Part shown: one piece after another, positions 21,455 to 30,497 of the stretch | Layout: each line of letters opens with the position of its first letter | Position numbering within the stretch: the first letter of the stretch is position 1 | Origin: Tetradesmus obliquus | Taxonomy: Eukaryota > Chlorophyta > Chlorophyceae > Sphaeropleales > Scenedesmaceae | Direction: 5' to 3' | Length of the DNA: 64,000 nucleotides | NCBI GenBank assembly: GCA_030272155.1 | Contig: CP126203.1 | Span: 4,656,501-4,720,500, forward strand | Notes under the pieces: generated by a model | Databases searched by the model: none | What the model saw: the letters and a program-made list of their open reading frames with translations, nothing else | Told to the model about the DNA's origin: nothing | Position numbers and translations under genes: made by a program

Positions 21455-22862
21455 CCCCAGACGCCGTGCCAGCCTAGCCATCACGACAAAGAAGCCGGTC
21501 ACGCCGAAAAACGCTTCCAGATCAGCAAGCACCTGGTTCTCCTCTGCATGCGGCAAAGCATCAAGGCGGGAGGGGTGTCAACATGGGGCAGCGGCAATGC
21601 GACATGTGGAGGCCCACCCTACTGCAGAACCAACAGTGGCACATGCATATACTATTGTGTAAACATGACAGCCTGACAAAATTCAGATACGAAGTAGGCT
21701 GCAGTTTCAGATGTACCCTGCCACAGACCGCGTCACACCTTGAGCAGCAGCATCAACTCCAGCGACAGCTCCTGCAATCATAAGCAGGAACAGCAGGTAA
21801 GACAGCGCTGCAATGTAGTACAGAAACAGCAGGGACTGCAGGAGTCCAGCAACATTGCAGTGCAGGGCGAGCGCAGTGTGCCAGCACTCAAAACAAGCAA
21901 AGCTCAACCACAGTTGGCGGCTGCTGCGAGAAAATGCATCATAACCAATCACCGGCAGTGCAGGTTGGCAGCCTTGCACCAAGCACCACTGCATGGACAT
22001 GCCGGACTCACCTGCTCCGACTGGTGCTGCTGCTGCTGGTGCTGCTGCTGGTGGTACCTCTGCCTCTGCTGCCTCTGCTGCTGCTGCAGCTGCTGCTGCT
22101 GCTGCTTCTGCGATGATGCAAGAACAAGCATCCAACGAGAAAGAGGGAGTGCATGCAAGGACACACAGGCAGGGCAGTTGGCAAAGTGTCAAAGATAATC
22201 AAGGAGTCGTCATGCAGATACGCTTGACCCAAGCGCCGCACACACACGGTAACAGTCCAGCTTGCATACTTGAACAAACAACTGATCAACTGCTCCACTG
22301 GCAAAACACGCCCTTGCAAATCGCGTAAGAACTGCTGTAAGGCATCTTGTTGCATGCATCATCCAGGCAGCACTGCCAGGTTGGCAGGCTGTGCCAGTAG
22401 CAGCATGCAACCTTCAGCAAAATCGCTGTCGCACCAAGGTTCAACAAACCAAGTCGCTGTTGATGTATCACCCTTGCAGGCCAGTTCTGGCATGGTGCAG
22501 GTGTGCATGCAGCTCTCTGCACGTTACCACAAGATCACAGGCACTATGTTGCTGTTACTGCAACATCCTTGCAAGCCTGTGAGTTGATGGCGAGGTATAC
22601 AATAAGCTGCTGAGGAGTTTACTGAATGCCAGGCTGTCCATTGGAACTGCATAGGCAAAACACGGGCTGCTGTGTGCCATCCGGCCACACCTGACCGCAA
22701 CTGGTTCTCTCTCGCCCGCAGCTCTGCTAGCAGCTTTGTCAGCGCCAGCCGTTCCTCGCTCGTGGCAGCAACCACCAAGCTCCGTTCAAAGTAGTTTATC
22801 TTTTGAACCACGTCCTCAATAGTCTCGTCCCCAATCTGCACGTTCAAGCTCAACGCTGCCAT
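21455..22862 (-). CDS. Probable spliced membrane-protein gene (unidentified)
   Basis: The best-supported exon is 22862-22691: ATG, then MAALSLNVQIGDETIEDVVQ and a charged helix ending ARENQLRS, with a donor (cag|gtgtgg) at 22690. A second likely exon at about 22270-22350 reads DALQQFLRDLQGRVLPVEQL. A third near 21750-21900 is strongly hydrophobic (LLQSLLFLYYIAALSYLLFL), one or two membrane spans. A fourth at about 21455-21560 reads ENQVLADLEAFFGVTGFFVV followed by MARLARRLGGKYT and a gtgagt donor. The layout suggests an N-terminal coiled coil and C-terminal spans. Exon joins and the stop were not resolved, and I recognise no family. Confidence 0.45.
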
Positions 22863-23008
22863 CCTGCTTCCTGCAGCACAAGAGCAGAAGCCATGCATGG
22901 ACAATGAACAGCACGCATGGACATTGACCAGGCATGAAAGGTGTTTTGTTGCGCTGTTGTCGTCTACGGTGATAAAATGGTTCCGTAGACCTGACATGAG
23001 TGCCTGTG

Positions 23009-23188
23009 CTGGTAAGCACGTTTTGTGCTGCAGGGATCATGAGGACTGACAGGTGTTAGTTTGACTAGGCTGTTGTCATCAGGGTTCAAGTGCATGGTAG
23101 TGTGATTTCGCTCTATTAGAGCAGATACAGCTTGGCTTGAATGCCAGCTGTTTGATTGTACGGGAGCAACGTTTGTGCATGCGCGTTT
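23009..23188 (+). repeat. A1 terminal repeat of family B
   Basis: 180 bp, repeated at 28583, 34158 and 39734 (A2). It contains nested inverted repeats around agcacgttttgtgct. The left flank is tgcctgtg. Confidence 0.85.
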
Positions 23189-23345
23189 GCCCGTGTGTCG
23201 TTTGGGTGCCGGTGATTCATCGTCCTGCGTGTGGATGCTGTCCGGGACGAGCGACTTCGATATAGAAAGACACTATAGTCACATATATTCGGTGGTGCCG
23301 CTTCCCGTAGAGGTTCCTGTGACCACAATAGCTTCACCTCCGGCC

Positions 23346-24875
23346 ATGGCAAATGGAATTGCAGTGCTGAAGCTGTTTGCGGAGCACGGTGTCATGGTGC
23401 CGGACGATAAGCTATCGTTAATGGCTACAGCTTTGGACGAGCTGACCGCGCCTGGCGGTGCGTCAGGAGCAGCAGCACCGACGCTGGAAACCATGCAGGA
23501 GTACAGCTGCAGCCCCGAGGGTCAAGCTGAGCTGGAACTCTTACGCAAGGAAATATCTGATATCAAGGTATTGGTAGGGCAGCAGCAGGCCGTGTTTGGG
23601 CAACAGCAGGCCATGTTTGGGCGGCAGCAGGCAGTCATGGAGCGGCTGCTGTCCACGCAGTCCTTTTTCCCGCCTGCCTCCTCTTCAGCAGCAGCAGCGG
23701 CCGCGCCTGGCGCTGAGGCAGCTACTGGGCCGGACTTCCTGCCAACGGACACAACCAACGGCAACATCGCCAAGTCCATGCCGGAGATTGAAGAGCAGGC
23801 CAAGGGATTGCTGGCAACAGGGCTTCCTGCAAGCGGCGTCTCTGCTGGTGGGTTGTGTGATCTGCTGCAGGGGCATGAGCTGGGGGCTGGTGTGGTTTGC
23901 GGTGATGGTGGAGTGTCTGGTGTGGGTGTGCAGCACCTGGCTGCTGGTGGGCGTGGCGTGGCTGACAGCGGTGCTGCTGCGGCTTTCGCCTGCAGCAGCG
24001 CCTGCAGGGATGGGGTTAGGAGTCAGAAGGCGTTCTATGGGGTGGAGCATTTTGCTGGTAGCGGGCTTGAGAGGGCTGGTCATGTTGAGAGCGTGCTGCG
24101 CGTGGAGCAGGGCAGCGGTAGGCTCATTGCGGAGCAGTCGCTGGGGTCTCTGCCAGCACGCACGAGTGTGTGCTCCGAGGCGGAGCTGCTGCGCAAGCTG
24201 CCTAACTTTGTGTGCTGGGAGGATGCGGAGCAGCGTTGGGTCACTAGTTTTAAGGCGGCGGGTTACCTGCAGGGCAGCGAGCTGGTGGCATACGAGACTG
24301 TGTTCCGGCCCCGTATGCGGCAGGCCGCTGCGGAGTACATGACGGGGTCCAGCAGCACGTGGCTGCTGTTCCTCTTGTATGACAGAGATGTGCGGCTGAA
24401 GGTGTTCAATGAAAACAGCAAGCTGATGTTTGGGAGTACGCAAAGCGTCTTCAGCTGGGGCACGCTGGATGGGGTGATTGACTATAGGCTGCTGGTCAGG
24501 CACCAGTATGCGCTTGAGGCAGCCAAGGCTGCAGTCAGCAGCAAGCAGCCCAGCCCTGCCGCGCCGCCGCGGCAGGCACCGCAGCTGCAGATGTCAGGGA
24601 TCAAGGACATGCTGCAGCAGCTGCTGGGTCAACCACAGCAGCCACAGCGCTTCCGGCGCGGTGTTAGCGGTGGAGGCACGGCAGGATTGATGCAGGAGAT
24701 TGAGCAGCTGCTGCCGGCTGGTGTGGGCCGCAATGATGTGTGCCTGAACTTCTGGCTGCATGGGTCCTGCAACAGGCCCGAGTGCAAGTTTGCGAGCAAG
24801 GGCCACTGCTGCATGCTGTGTGGGGCGGCCAACCATGGCGGCAGCCAGTGCCGCAGGAGGGGCGGTGCGTTCTAG
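23346..24875 (+). CDS. Gag-like protein, family B copy 1
   Basis: This is the presumed RNA-packaging protein of the element. The frame stays open upstream to 23175, but the first well-placed ATG is at 23346 (gccATGGC), giving 509 aa starting MANGIAVLKLFAEHG. A coiled, Gln-rich segment (VGQQQAVFGQQQAMFGRQQA) and an Ala-rich linker precede a conserved helical region (AAGYLQGSELVAYETVFRPR). The last 45 residues hold two zinc-binding motifs: CLNFWLHGSCNRPEC with a following His (CCCH-like), then CMLCGAANHGGSQC, a C-x2-C-x4-H-x4-C knuckle. The RT/RNase H ATG lies 48 bases beyond the TAG. ORFs of 248 and 272 aa in other frames here are shadows. Confidence 0.85.
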   Translation: MANGIAVLKLFAEHGVMVPDDKLSLMATALDELTAPGGASGAAAPTLETMQEYSCSPEGQAELELLRKEISDIKVLVGQQQAVFGQQQAMFGRQQAVMERLLSTQSFFPPASSSAAAAAAPGAEAATGPDFLPTDTTNGNIAKSMPEIEEQAKGLLATGLPASGVSAGGLCDLLQGHELGAGVVCGDGGVSGVGVQHLAAGGRGVADSGAAAAFACSSACRDGVRSQKAFYGVEHFAGSGLERAGHVESVLRVEQGSGRLIAEQSLGSLPARTSVCSEAELLRKLPNFVCWEDAEQRWVTSFKAAGYLQGSELVAYETVFRPRMRQAAAEYMTGSSSTWLLFLLYDRDVRLKVFNENSKLMFGSTQSVFSWGTLDGVIDYRLLVRHQYALEAAKAAVSSKQPSPAAPPRQAPQLQMSGIKDMLQQLLGQPQQPQRFRRGVSGGGTAGLMQEIEQLLPAGVGRNDVCLNFWLHGSCNRPECKFASKGHCCMLCGAANHGGSQCRRRGGAF

Positions 24876-24923
24876 GGGTGCGGCCCGTCGGTGGAGGAGT
24901 TTCAGGGTTCTTGGGGTGGAGGT

Positions 24924-27428
24924 ATGTTGGCCGGCAGTGCGTTGGCAGCACTGGTGTGCTGCGCGCTGCTGGCGGTGGTAGCAGCTGCGAATGCTGCTAC
25001 TGCTGATGTCACTCCTGCTGTGTCAGGTTATGTGAAGGACTTTGGCATGCCTGGAACTGCGTCCAGGGCAGCAGATGCGCGCTGCAGTCAGGTTGTGGCT
25101 GCTGTTTGTTTGGATGCTGCGAGCAGTGCTCCCGGGAGTTCGTGTGCGGACTTTTGTTGGTGTGGGAATGTACCCGCCAGCTGTACTGCATGTATCACGC
25201 CTGCTGTGTCAGGTGCTGTGGGTGAGATTTGTGTCACGCCTGCTGTGTCAGGTGCTGTTGGTGAGATTTGTGTCACGCCTGCTGCGTCAGGTGCTGTTGG
25301 TGAGACTCGTGTCACGCCTGCTGTGTCAGGTGCTGTTGGTGAGATTTTGGTCGCGCCTGCTGGGTCAGGTGCTGTGGGTGAGATGTGCGTTGCGCCTGCT
25401 GTGTCAGGTACTATGGGTGAGATTGGTGCGCCATCTGCTGGGTCAGGTGCAACACCTGCTGGGTCGGGTGTGGTGCGTGGAGTTGCCAGTGTTGTTGGTG
25501 GTGAAGGTAGCGTCACTGACACCTGCAAGGATGCTGGAGCAGCCACCACCTTTGTGCAGGCGTTGTGGGGCGTGCAGCCCGTGCAAAAAGTCTGGGACAT
25601 CAGTTGGGCAGGCTGGGGCTTGCTAGATTGCGATGCATCTGTGAAACGTATTACAGACCCTGCCTGTGTGACCAGTGCGGTCAACATGTCTGGTTGGTGG
25701 CGCAGGTTGCTGCCACATCAGCAGCAATTTGTGGACCAAATGCGAAGCCGGTGGCCGTTGTCGGTCCATGTGTGGCAGCCTGTGCTGGGTGGTGACCATG
25801 ATTGGTCTTTCTTGTCGGCGGTGTTGACTGAAGGTGTGTCAATTGTTCACCCGCAGAATGTGCCAAGGGTTTCTGTGGCTCAAAACTATGCGTCTTTTAA
25901 CGAGTGCGCGGCCGCCTGTGGTGCGGTGTTTGCGTCAGAGCTTGAGCGTGGCTTGATTACAGCAGCCCCCGAGTGGTTTGCGTCACAGTGGGTGCATCCA
26001 TTGGGTGCAGTGCCAAAGAAGAATGGAGGTGTCCGGATAATACACGACTGTTCGTATCCTCGCGGTGCGTCTCTCAATGACGCACAGTCTTACTTGTACT
26101 TGCCCTGGGCGTCCGTTGACAGCATGCTGCAGGAAGTGACCCCATCGTGTTGGATGGCAGGCATTGATATACAGGAGTACTATCGGAACTTCCCTGTGAA
26201 CCCGGTATGTTGGCCCTTACAGTGTTACAGAGATGCTGAGGGGCGGCTGATGGTGGACAGCCGTTTGCAGTTTGGGCATAGGATGGCCCCTGAGGTGGCT
26301 GGGCGTTTCTCGGCGGCGCTGCAACGGCGCCTGATGTCCGAGTTTGATGCGTCTGTGACAGCGGTCATGGATGATTTTACAATCATCAGCCCCAAGCAGG
26401 ACAAGTGCTTGGCGGCGTGGCGTGGCTCTTGCAGCAGGTTGGAAGGTCTTGGCTTCAAACTCAGCCAAGGGCCAGGCAAGACTGAGCCGCCTGCTCATGT
26501 CAAAGTGTCTTTGGGTTTAGAGATTGATTCTGTCTCGATGACGGTGGGCTTGTGCCCGGTTAAGTTGGCAAAGTTACGTGATGTATGCCAACAGTGTCTG
26601 GCGTCTAAGTTTGTGACGCGCAAGCAACTGGAGAAGCTTCTGGGTTTCTTGATGTGGGTGAGCCGTGTCGTATATGCAGGCAGAACCTTTTGTCATAACC
26701 TGCAGGTGACAATGCACCGGCTACGCAAGCCGTCACACCGCGTGCGCGTGTCAGCATGGCTGCGCTCTGAGCTACTGTGGTGGTTGAATGTGGCGCCGTC
26801 ACTGAATGGCAAACATCAGATCTTGCCGGCTATGCCTGTGAAGTGGGCGCAGTTTCAGACGGATGCGTCTTTGACAGGTGCAGGCGGTGAGCCATGTGTG
26901 GGCATTTGGCTGCAGGGTGCGTACAACTCATTGTCGTACACGCAGCTCTGCAGCTGCTTTGCTGATGTACCAGAGAAGACTGCGCATATCTCTGTGTGGG
27001 AAATGTATGCGGTGGTGGTGTGTGTGCGTTTGTATGGAGATTACATGGCAGGCCGCTACTGGCGGGTGCGGACGGATAATAGCCAGGTGGTGGCATGGTT
27101 CATGAAAGGTGATGCGCCGCCTCACCTAGTGTCTTTGTGGCTGAAGGAGATGGCCACACTGTCCGTGCAGCTCAGGTTCCGTATCGGGGCGAAGCACATC
27201 CCTGGTGCTGCCAACTGCATGGCAGACGCGTTGAGTCGATGTGCTTGGAGTGTGGTGCATACGCTACTGCAGCGCTGGGTTGTTTCACAGTCAGATAATT
27301 GGCTGCTGGTACCTGACGCTGTTGCGCCTCCTTTGACCTACAGGGGCGGAGTGCTTCCCGCCGGGAGTGGCGGCGACACAACCGAGGCTGGCGCTGCATC
27401 AGGAGGCGCTGGGCTATTTGAAGCATGA
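24924..27428 (+). CDS. Reverse transcriptase/RNase H, family B copy 1
   Basis: 834 aa from the ATG at 24924. The N-terminal ~170 residues contain a degenerate 13-14-residue repeat (TPAVSGAVGEICV and variants, about eight times) of unknown role. RT follows: WVHPLGAVPKKNGGVRIIHD, motif A Asp415 in AGIDIQEYYRNFPV, and catalytic AVMDDFTII (Asp483-Asp484). RNase H shows FQTDASLTGAGG (Asp647), a Glu in SVWEMYAVVV, TDNSQVVAWF (Asp718) and HIPGAANCMADALSR. All catalytic residues are present. The frame overlaps the recombinase frame at its 3' end. Confidence 0.92.
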   Translation: MLAGSALAALVCCALLAVVAAANAATADVTPAVSGYVKDFGMPGTASRAADARCSQVVAAVCLDAASSAPGSSCADFCWCGNVPASCTACITPAVSGAVGEICVTPAVSGAVGEICVTPAASGAVGETRVTPAVSGAVGEILVAPAGSGAVGEMCVAPAVSGTMGEIGAPSAGSGATPAGSGVVRGVASVVGGEGSVTDTCKDAGAATTFVQALWGVQPVQKVWDISWAGWGLLDCDASVKRITDPACVTSAVNMSGWWRRLLPHQQQFVDQMRSRWPLSVHVWQPVLGGDHDWSFLSAVLTEGVSIVHPQNVPRVSVAQNYASFNECAAACGAVFASELERGLITAAPEWFASQWVHPLGAVPKKNGGVRIIHDCSYPRGASLNDAQSYLYLPWASVDSMLQEVTPSCWMAGIDIQEYYRNFPVNPVCWPLQCYRDAEGRLMVDSRLQFGHRMAPEVAGRFSAALQRRLMSEFDASVTAVMDDFTIISPKQDKCLAAWRGSCSRLEGLGFKLSQGPGKTEPPAHVKVSLGLEIDSVSMTVGLCPVKLAKLRDVCQQCLASKFVTRKQLEKLLGFLMWVSRVVYAGRTFCHNLQVTMHRLRKPSHRVRVSAWLRSELLWWLNVAPSLNGKHQILPAMPVKWAQFQTDASLTGAGGEPCVGIWLQGAYNSLSYTQLCSCFADVPEKTAHISVWEMYAVVVCVRLYGDYMAGRYWRVRTDNSQVVAWFMKGDAPPHLVSLWLKEMATLSVQLRFRIGAKHIPGAANCMADALSRCAWSVVHTLLQRWVVSQSDNWLLVPDAVAPPLTYRGGVLPAGSGGDTTEAGAASGGAGLFEA

Positions 27429-28382
27429 CTTGGCTGACTCCACTCTGGGGCAGTATCAGCAGTCGCTGAAGTATGTGGTGCGCGTGCTGCTGCTGCTGGG
27501 TTTACTGCCGATGCTGGGGCCCCGCAGGAGCTGGTAGTGTGTTGGGTAGTGGCGTTTTTTGCGCGGTCCGCGTCTTACAAGTCCATTGTGAACTACTTGA
27601 AGGCCTGGAAATACTTCCTGGGCGTGCATGGCTGGGATGTGAGTGTGTGGCAAGGTTGGCAGCTGCTGCCAAGGCTGTTGAGGGGGGTGAAGCGTGTGAA
27701 AGGCGATGTGGCAAAGCCCAAGCTGCCCATCACCCCGGCCCTATTACTCCAGTTTGTGCGGGCGCTGCCGTTGGGCGGCCCTGCACTTGCTCTGTGGGCA
27801 GCAATACTGGTGGGATTCTTTGGCTTTCTCCGCAAAGGGCATTTGTGTGTGGACGGTGTTGGGCTTGGCCCTGTGTCTATGGCAGTGCTGCGGCGCAAAA
27901 ACTTTGTGTTTGACCAGGCGGCTTACTGTGTACATATTACAGTTACCATGTCAAAGACCAACCAGTTTCGGCAGCGGCAGCAGGTCATCACCATTCAAGG
28001 GGTGAAGGGACACGTTTTGGACCCATACGCCTGGCTGCAGAAGCTGTTCACGTTGCATCCTGCGGATGGGGATGCACCGGCGTTTGGTCATGTGCAGGGT
28101 GGTGTGTATGTGCCCCTGACATACTCTCGTCTGCTGGTGGGTCTGAAGGATTTGATTAAGGCGTGTGGCCTGGACCCCTCCGCATATGGTGGGCACTCGC
28201 TGCGGCGAGGCGGCGCCACGTGGGCCTTTCAATGCGGGGTGCATCCGCTGTTCATTCGCATACAAGGTGACTGGCAGTCTGACACGTGGCTGCTGTATGT
28301 CGGCATGTCGGCAGCACAGAAGTGTGCTGTCACGCGTGTGATGCAGGAGAAGATCGCAAGCCTGCCTGGTGCAGCAATTTGA
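27337..28382 (+). pseudogene. Tyrosine recombinase, family B copy 1 (1-bp deletion)
   Basis: Same gene as the intact copy at 32911-33957, but one T is missing at about 27515 (gctgggg where the other copies have gctgtggg). This shifts the frame about 60 codons into the protein. The catalytic part is open from 27537 and keeps FLRKGHL, HSLRRGG and the GDWQSDTWLLYV segment. The copy cannot make the full enzyme unless translation starts internally. Confidence 0.85.
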
Positions 28383-28582
28383 GTGAGGTGGGGAGTGGGT
28401 TGGGATGTGTGCTGTGTGCTGCTCAGCTGAGAATGCTGGGCTGTCACTGCTCTGGCGGCTGCTGTGTGCGCGGCACACGCGTAGCCTGCCCGCTTCTGGC
28501 CCAACCTCACTCATTGCTGGCGTGTCTGTTGTTATGTTACGTCAAGACGGGGATATTGTAACACACCTAAGGCAATCATGAT

Positions 28583-28762
28583 CTGGTAAGCACGTTTTGT
28601 GCTGCAGGGATCATGAGGACTGACAGGTGTTAGTTTGACTAGGCTGTTGTCATCAGGGTTCAAGTGCATGGTAGTGTGATTTCGCTCTATTAGAGCAGAT
28701 ACAGCTTGGCTTGAATGCCAGCTGTTTGATTGTACGGGAGCAACGTTTGTGCATGCGCGTTT
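28583..28762 (+). repeat. A repeat at the copy 1/copy 2 junction, family B
   Basis: B end and A start are directly joined (aatcatgatc|tggtaagc). The same junction occurs at about 34158 and 39734. Confidence 0.85.
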
Positions 28763-28919
28763 GCCCGTGTGTCGTTTGGGTGCCGGTGATTCATCGTCCT
28801 GCGTGTGGATGCTGTCCGGGACGAGCGACTTCGATATAGAAAGACACCTTAGTCACATATATTCGGTGGTGCCGCTTCCCGTAGAGGTTCCTGTGACCAC
28901 AATAGCTTCACCTCCGGCC

Positions 28920-30449
28920 ATGGCAAATGGAATTGCAGTGCTGAAGCTGTTTGCGGAGCACGGTGTCATGGTGCCGGACGATAAGCTATCGTTAATGGCT
29001 ACAGCTTTGGACGAGCTGACCGCGCCTGGCGGTGCGTCAGGAGCAGCAGCACCGACGCTGGAAACCATGCAGGAGTACAGCTGCAGCCCCGAGGGTCAAG
29101 CTGAGCTGGAACTCTTACGCAAGGAAATATCTGATATCAAGGTATTGGTAGGGCAGCAGCAGGCCGTGTTTGGGCAACAGCAGGCCATGTTTGGGCGGCA
29201 GCAGGCAGTCATGGAGCGGCTGCTGTCCACGCAGTCCTTTTTCCCGCCTGCCTCCTCTTCAGCAGCAGCAGCGGCCGCGCCTGGCGCTGAGGCAGCTACT
29301 GGGCCGGACTTCCTGCCAACGGACACAACCAACGGCAACATCGCCAAGTCCATGCCGGAGATTGAAGAGCAGGCCAAGGGATTGCTGGCAACAGGGCTTC
29401 CTGCAAGCGGCGTCTCTGCTGGTGGGTTGTGTGATCTGCTGCAGGGGCATGAGCTGGGGGCTGGTGTGGTTTGCGGTGATGGTGGAGTGTCTGGTGTGGG
29501 TGTGCAGCACCTGGCTGCTGGTGGGCGTGGCGTGGCTGACAGCGGTGCTGCTGCGGCTTTCGCCTGCAGCAGCGCCTGCAGGGATGGGGTTAGGAGTCAG
29601 AAGGCGTTCTATGGGGTGGAGCATTTTGCTGGTAGCGGGCTTGAGAGGGCTGGTCATGTTGAGAGCGTGCTGCGCGTGGAGCAGGGCAGCGGTAGGCTCA
29701 TTGCGGAGCAGTCGCTGGGGTCTCTGCCAGCACGCACGAGTGTGTGCTCCGAGGCGGAGCTGCTGTGCAAGCTGCCTAACTTTGTGTGCTGGGAGGATGC
29801 GGAGCAGCGTTGGGTCACTAGTTTTAAGGCGGCGGGTTACCTGCAGGGCAGCGAGCTGGTGGCATACGAGACTGTGTTCCGGCCCCGTATGCGGCAGGCC
29901 GCTGCGGAGTACATGACGGGGTCCAGCAGCACGTGGCTGCTGTTCCTCTTGTATGACAGAGATGTGCGGCTGAAGGTGTTCAATGAAAACAGCAAGCTGA
30001 TGTTTGGGAGTACGCAAAGCGTCTTCAGCTGGGGCACGCTGGATGGGGTGATTGACTATAGGCTGCTGGTCAGGCACCAGTATGCGCTTGAGGCAGCCAA
30101 GGCTGCAGTCAGCAGCAAGCAGCCCAGCCCTGCCGCGCCGCCGCGGCAGGCACCGCAGCTGCAGATGTCAGGGATCAAGGACATGCTGCAGCAGCTGCTG
30201 GGTCAACCACAGCAGCCACAGCGCTTCCGGCGCGGTGTTAGCGGTGGAGGCACGGCAGGATTGATGCAGGAGATTGAGCAGCTGCTGCCGGCTGGTGTGG
30301 GCCGCAATGATGTGTGCCTGAACTTCTGGCTGCATGGGTCCTGCAACAGGCCCGAGTGCAAGTTTGCGAGCAAGGGCCACTGCTGCATGCTGTGTGGGGC
30401 GGCCAACCATGGCGGCAGCCAGTGCCGCAGGAGGGGCGGTGCGTTCTAG
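28920..30449 (+). CDS. Gag-like protein, family B copy 2
   Basis: 509 aa, the same as copy 1 apart from one visible change in the mature protein (LLCKLPNFV for LLRKLPNFV). Both zinc motifs are intact. It belongs to the only unit in which all three genes are open. Confidence 0.85.
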   Translation: MANGIAVLKLFAEHGVMVPDDKLSLMATALDELTAPGGASGAAAPTLETMQEYSCSPEGQAELELLRKEISDIKVLVGQQQAVFGQQQAMFGRQQAVMERLLSTQSFFPPASSSAAAAAAPGAEAATGPDFLPTDTTNGNIAKSMPEIEEQAKGLLATGLPASGVSAGGLCDLLQGHELGAGVVCGDGGVSGVGVQHLAAGGRGVADSGAAAAFACSSACRDGVRSQKAFYGVEHFAGSGLERAGHVESVLRVEQGSGRLIAEQSLGSLPARTSVCSEAELLCKLPNFVCWEDAEQRWVTSFKAAGYLQGSELVAYETVFRPRMRQAAAEYMTGSSSTWLLFLLYDRDVRLKVFNENSKLMFGSTQSVFSWGTLDGVIDYRLLVRHQYALEAAKAAVSSKQPSPAAPPRQAPQLQMSGIKDMLQQLLGQPQQPQRFRRGVSGGGTAGLMQEIEQLLPAGVGRNDVCLNFWLHGSCNRPECKFASKGHCCMLCGAANHGGSQCRRRGGAF

Positions 30450-30497
30450 GGGTGCGGCCCGTCGGTGGAGGAGTTTCAGGGTTCTTGGGGTGGAGGT

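Noticed and set aside
23175..23345. Upstream extension of the family B gag frame
   Set aside because: It begins at a GTG, overlaps the A1 repeat, and a better ATG context exists at 23346.
23596..24503. Long ORFs of 248 aa (+) and 272 aa (-) overlapping the family B gag gene, repeated in all three copies
   Set aside because: They are in alternative frames of gag, lack motifs, and persist only because the copies are nearly identical.
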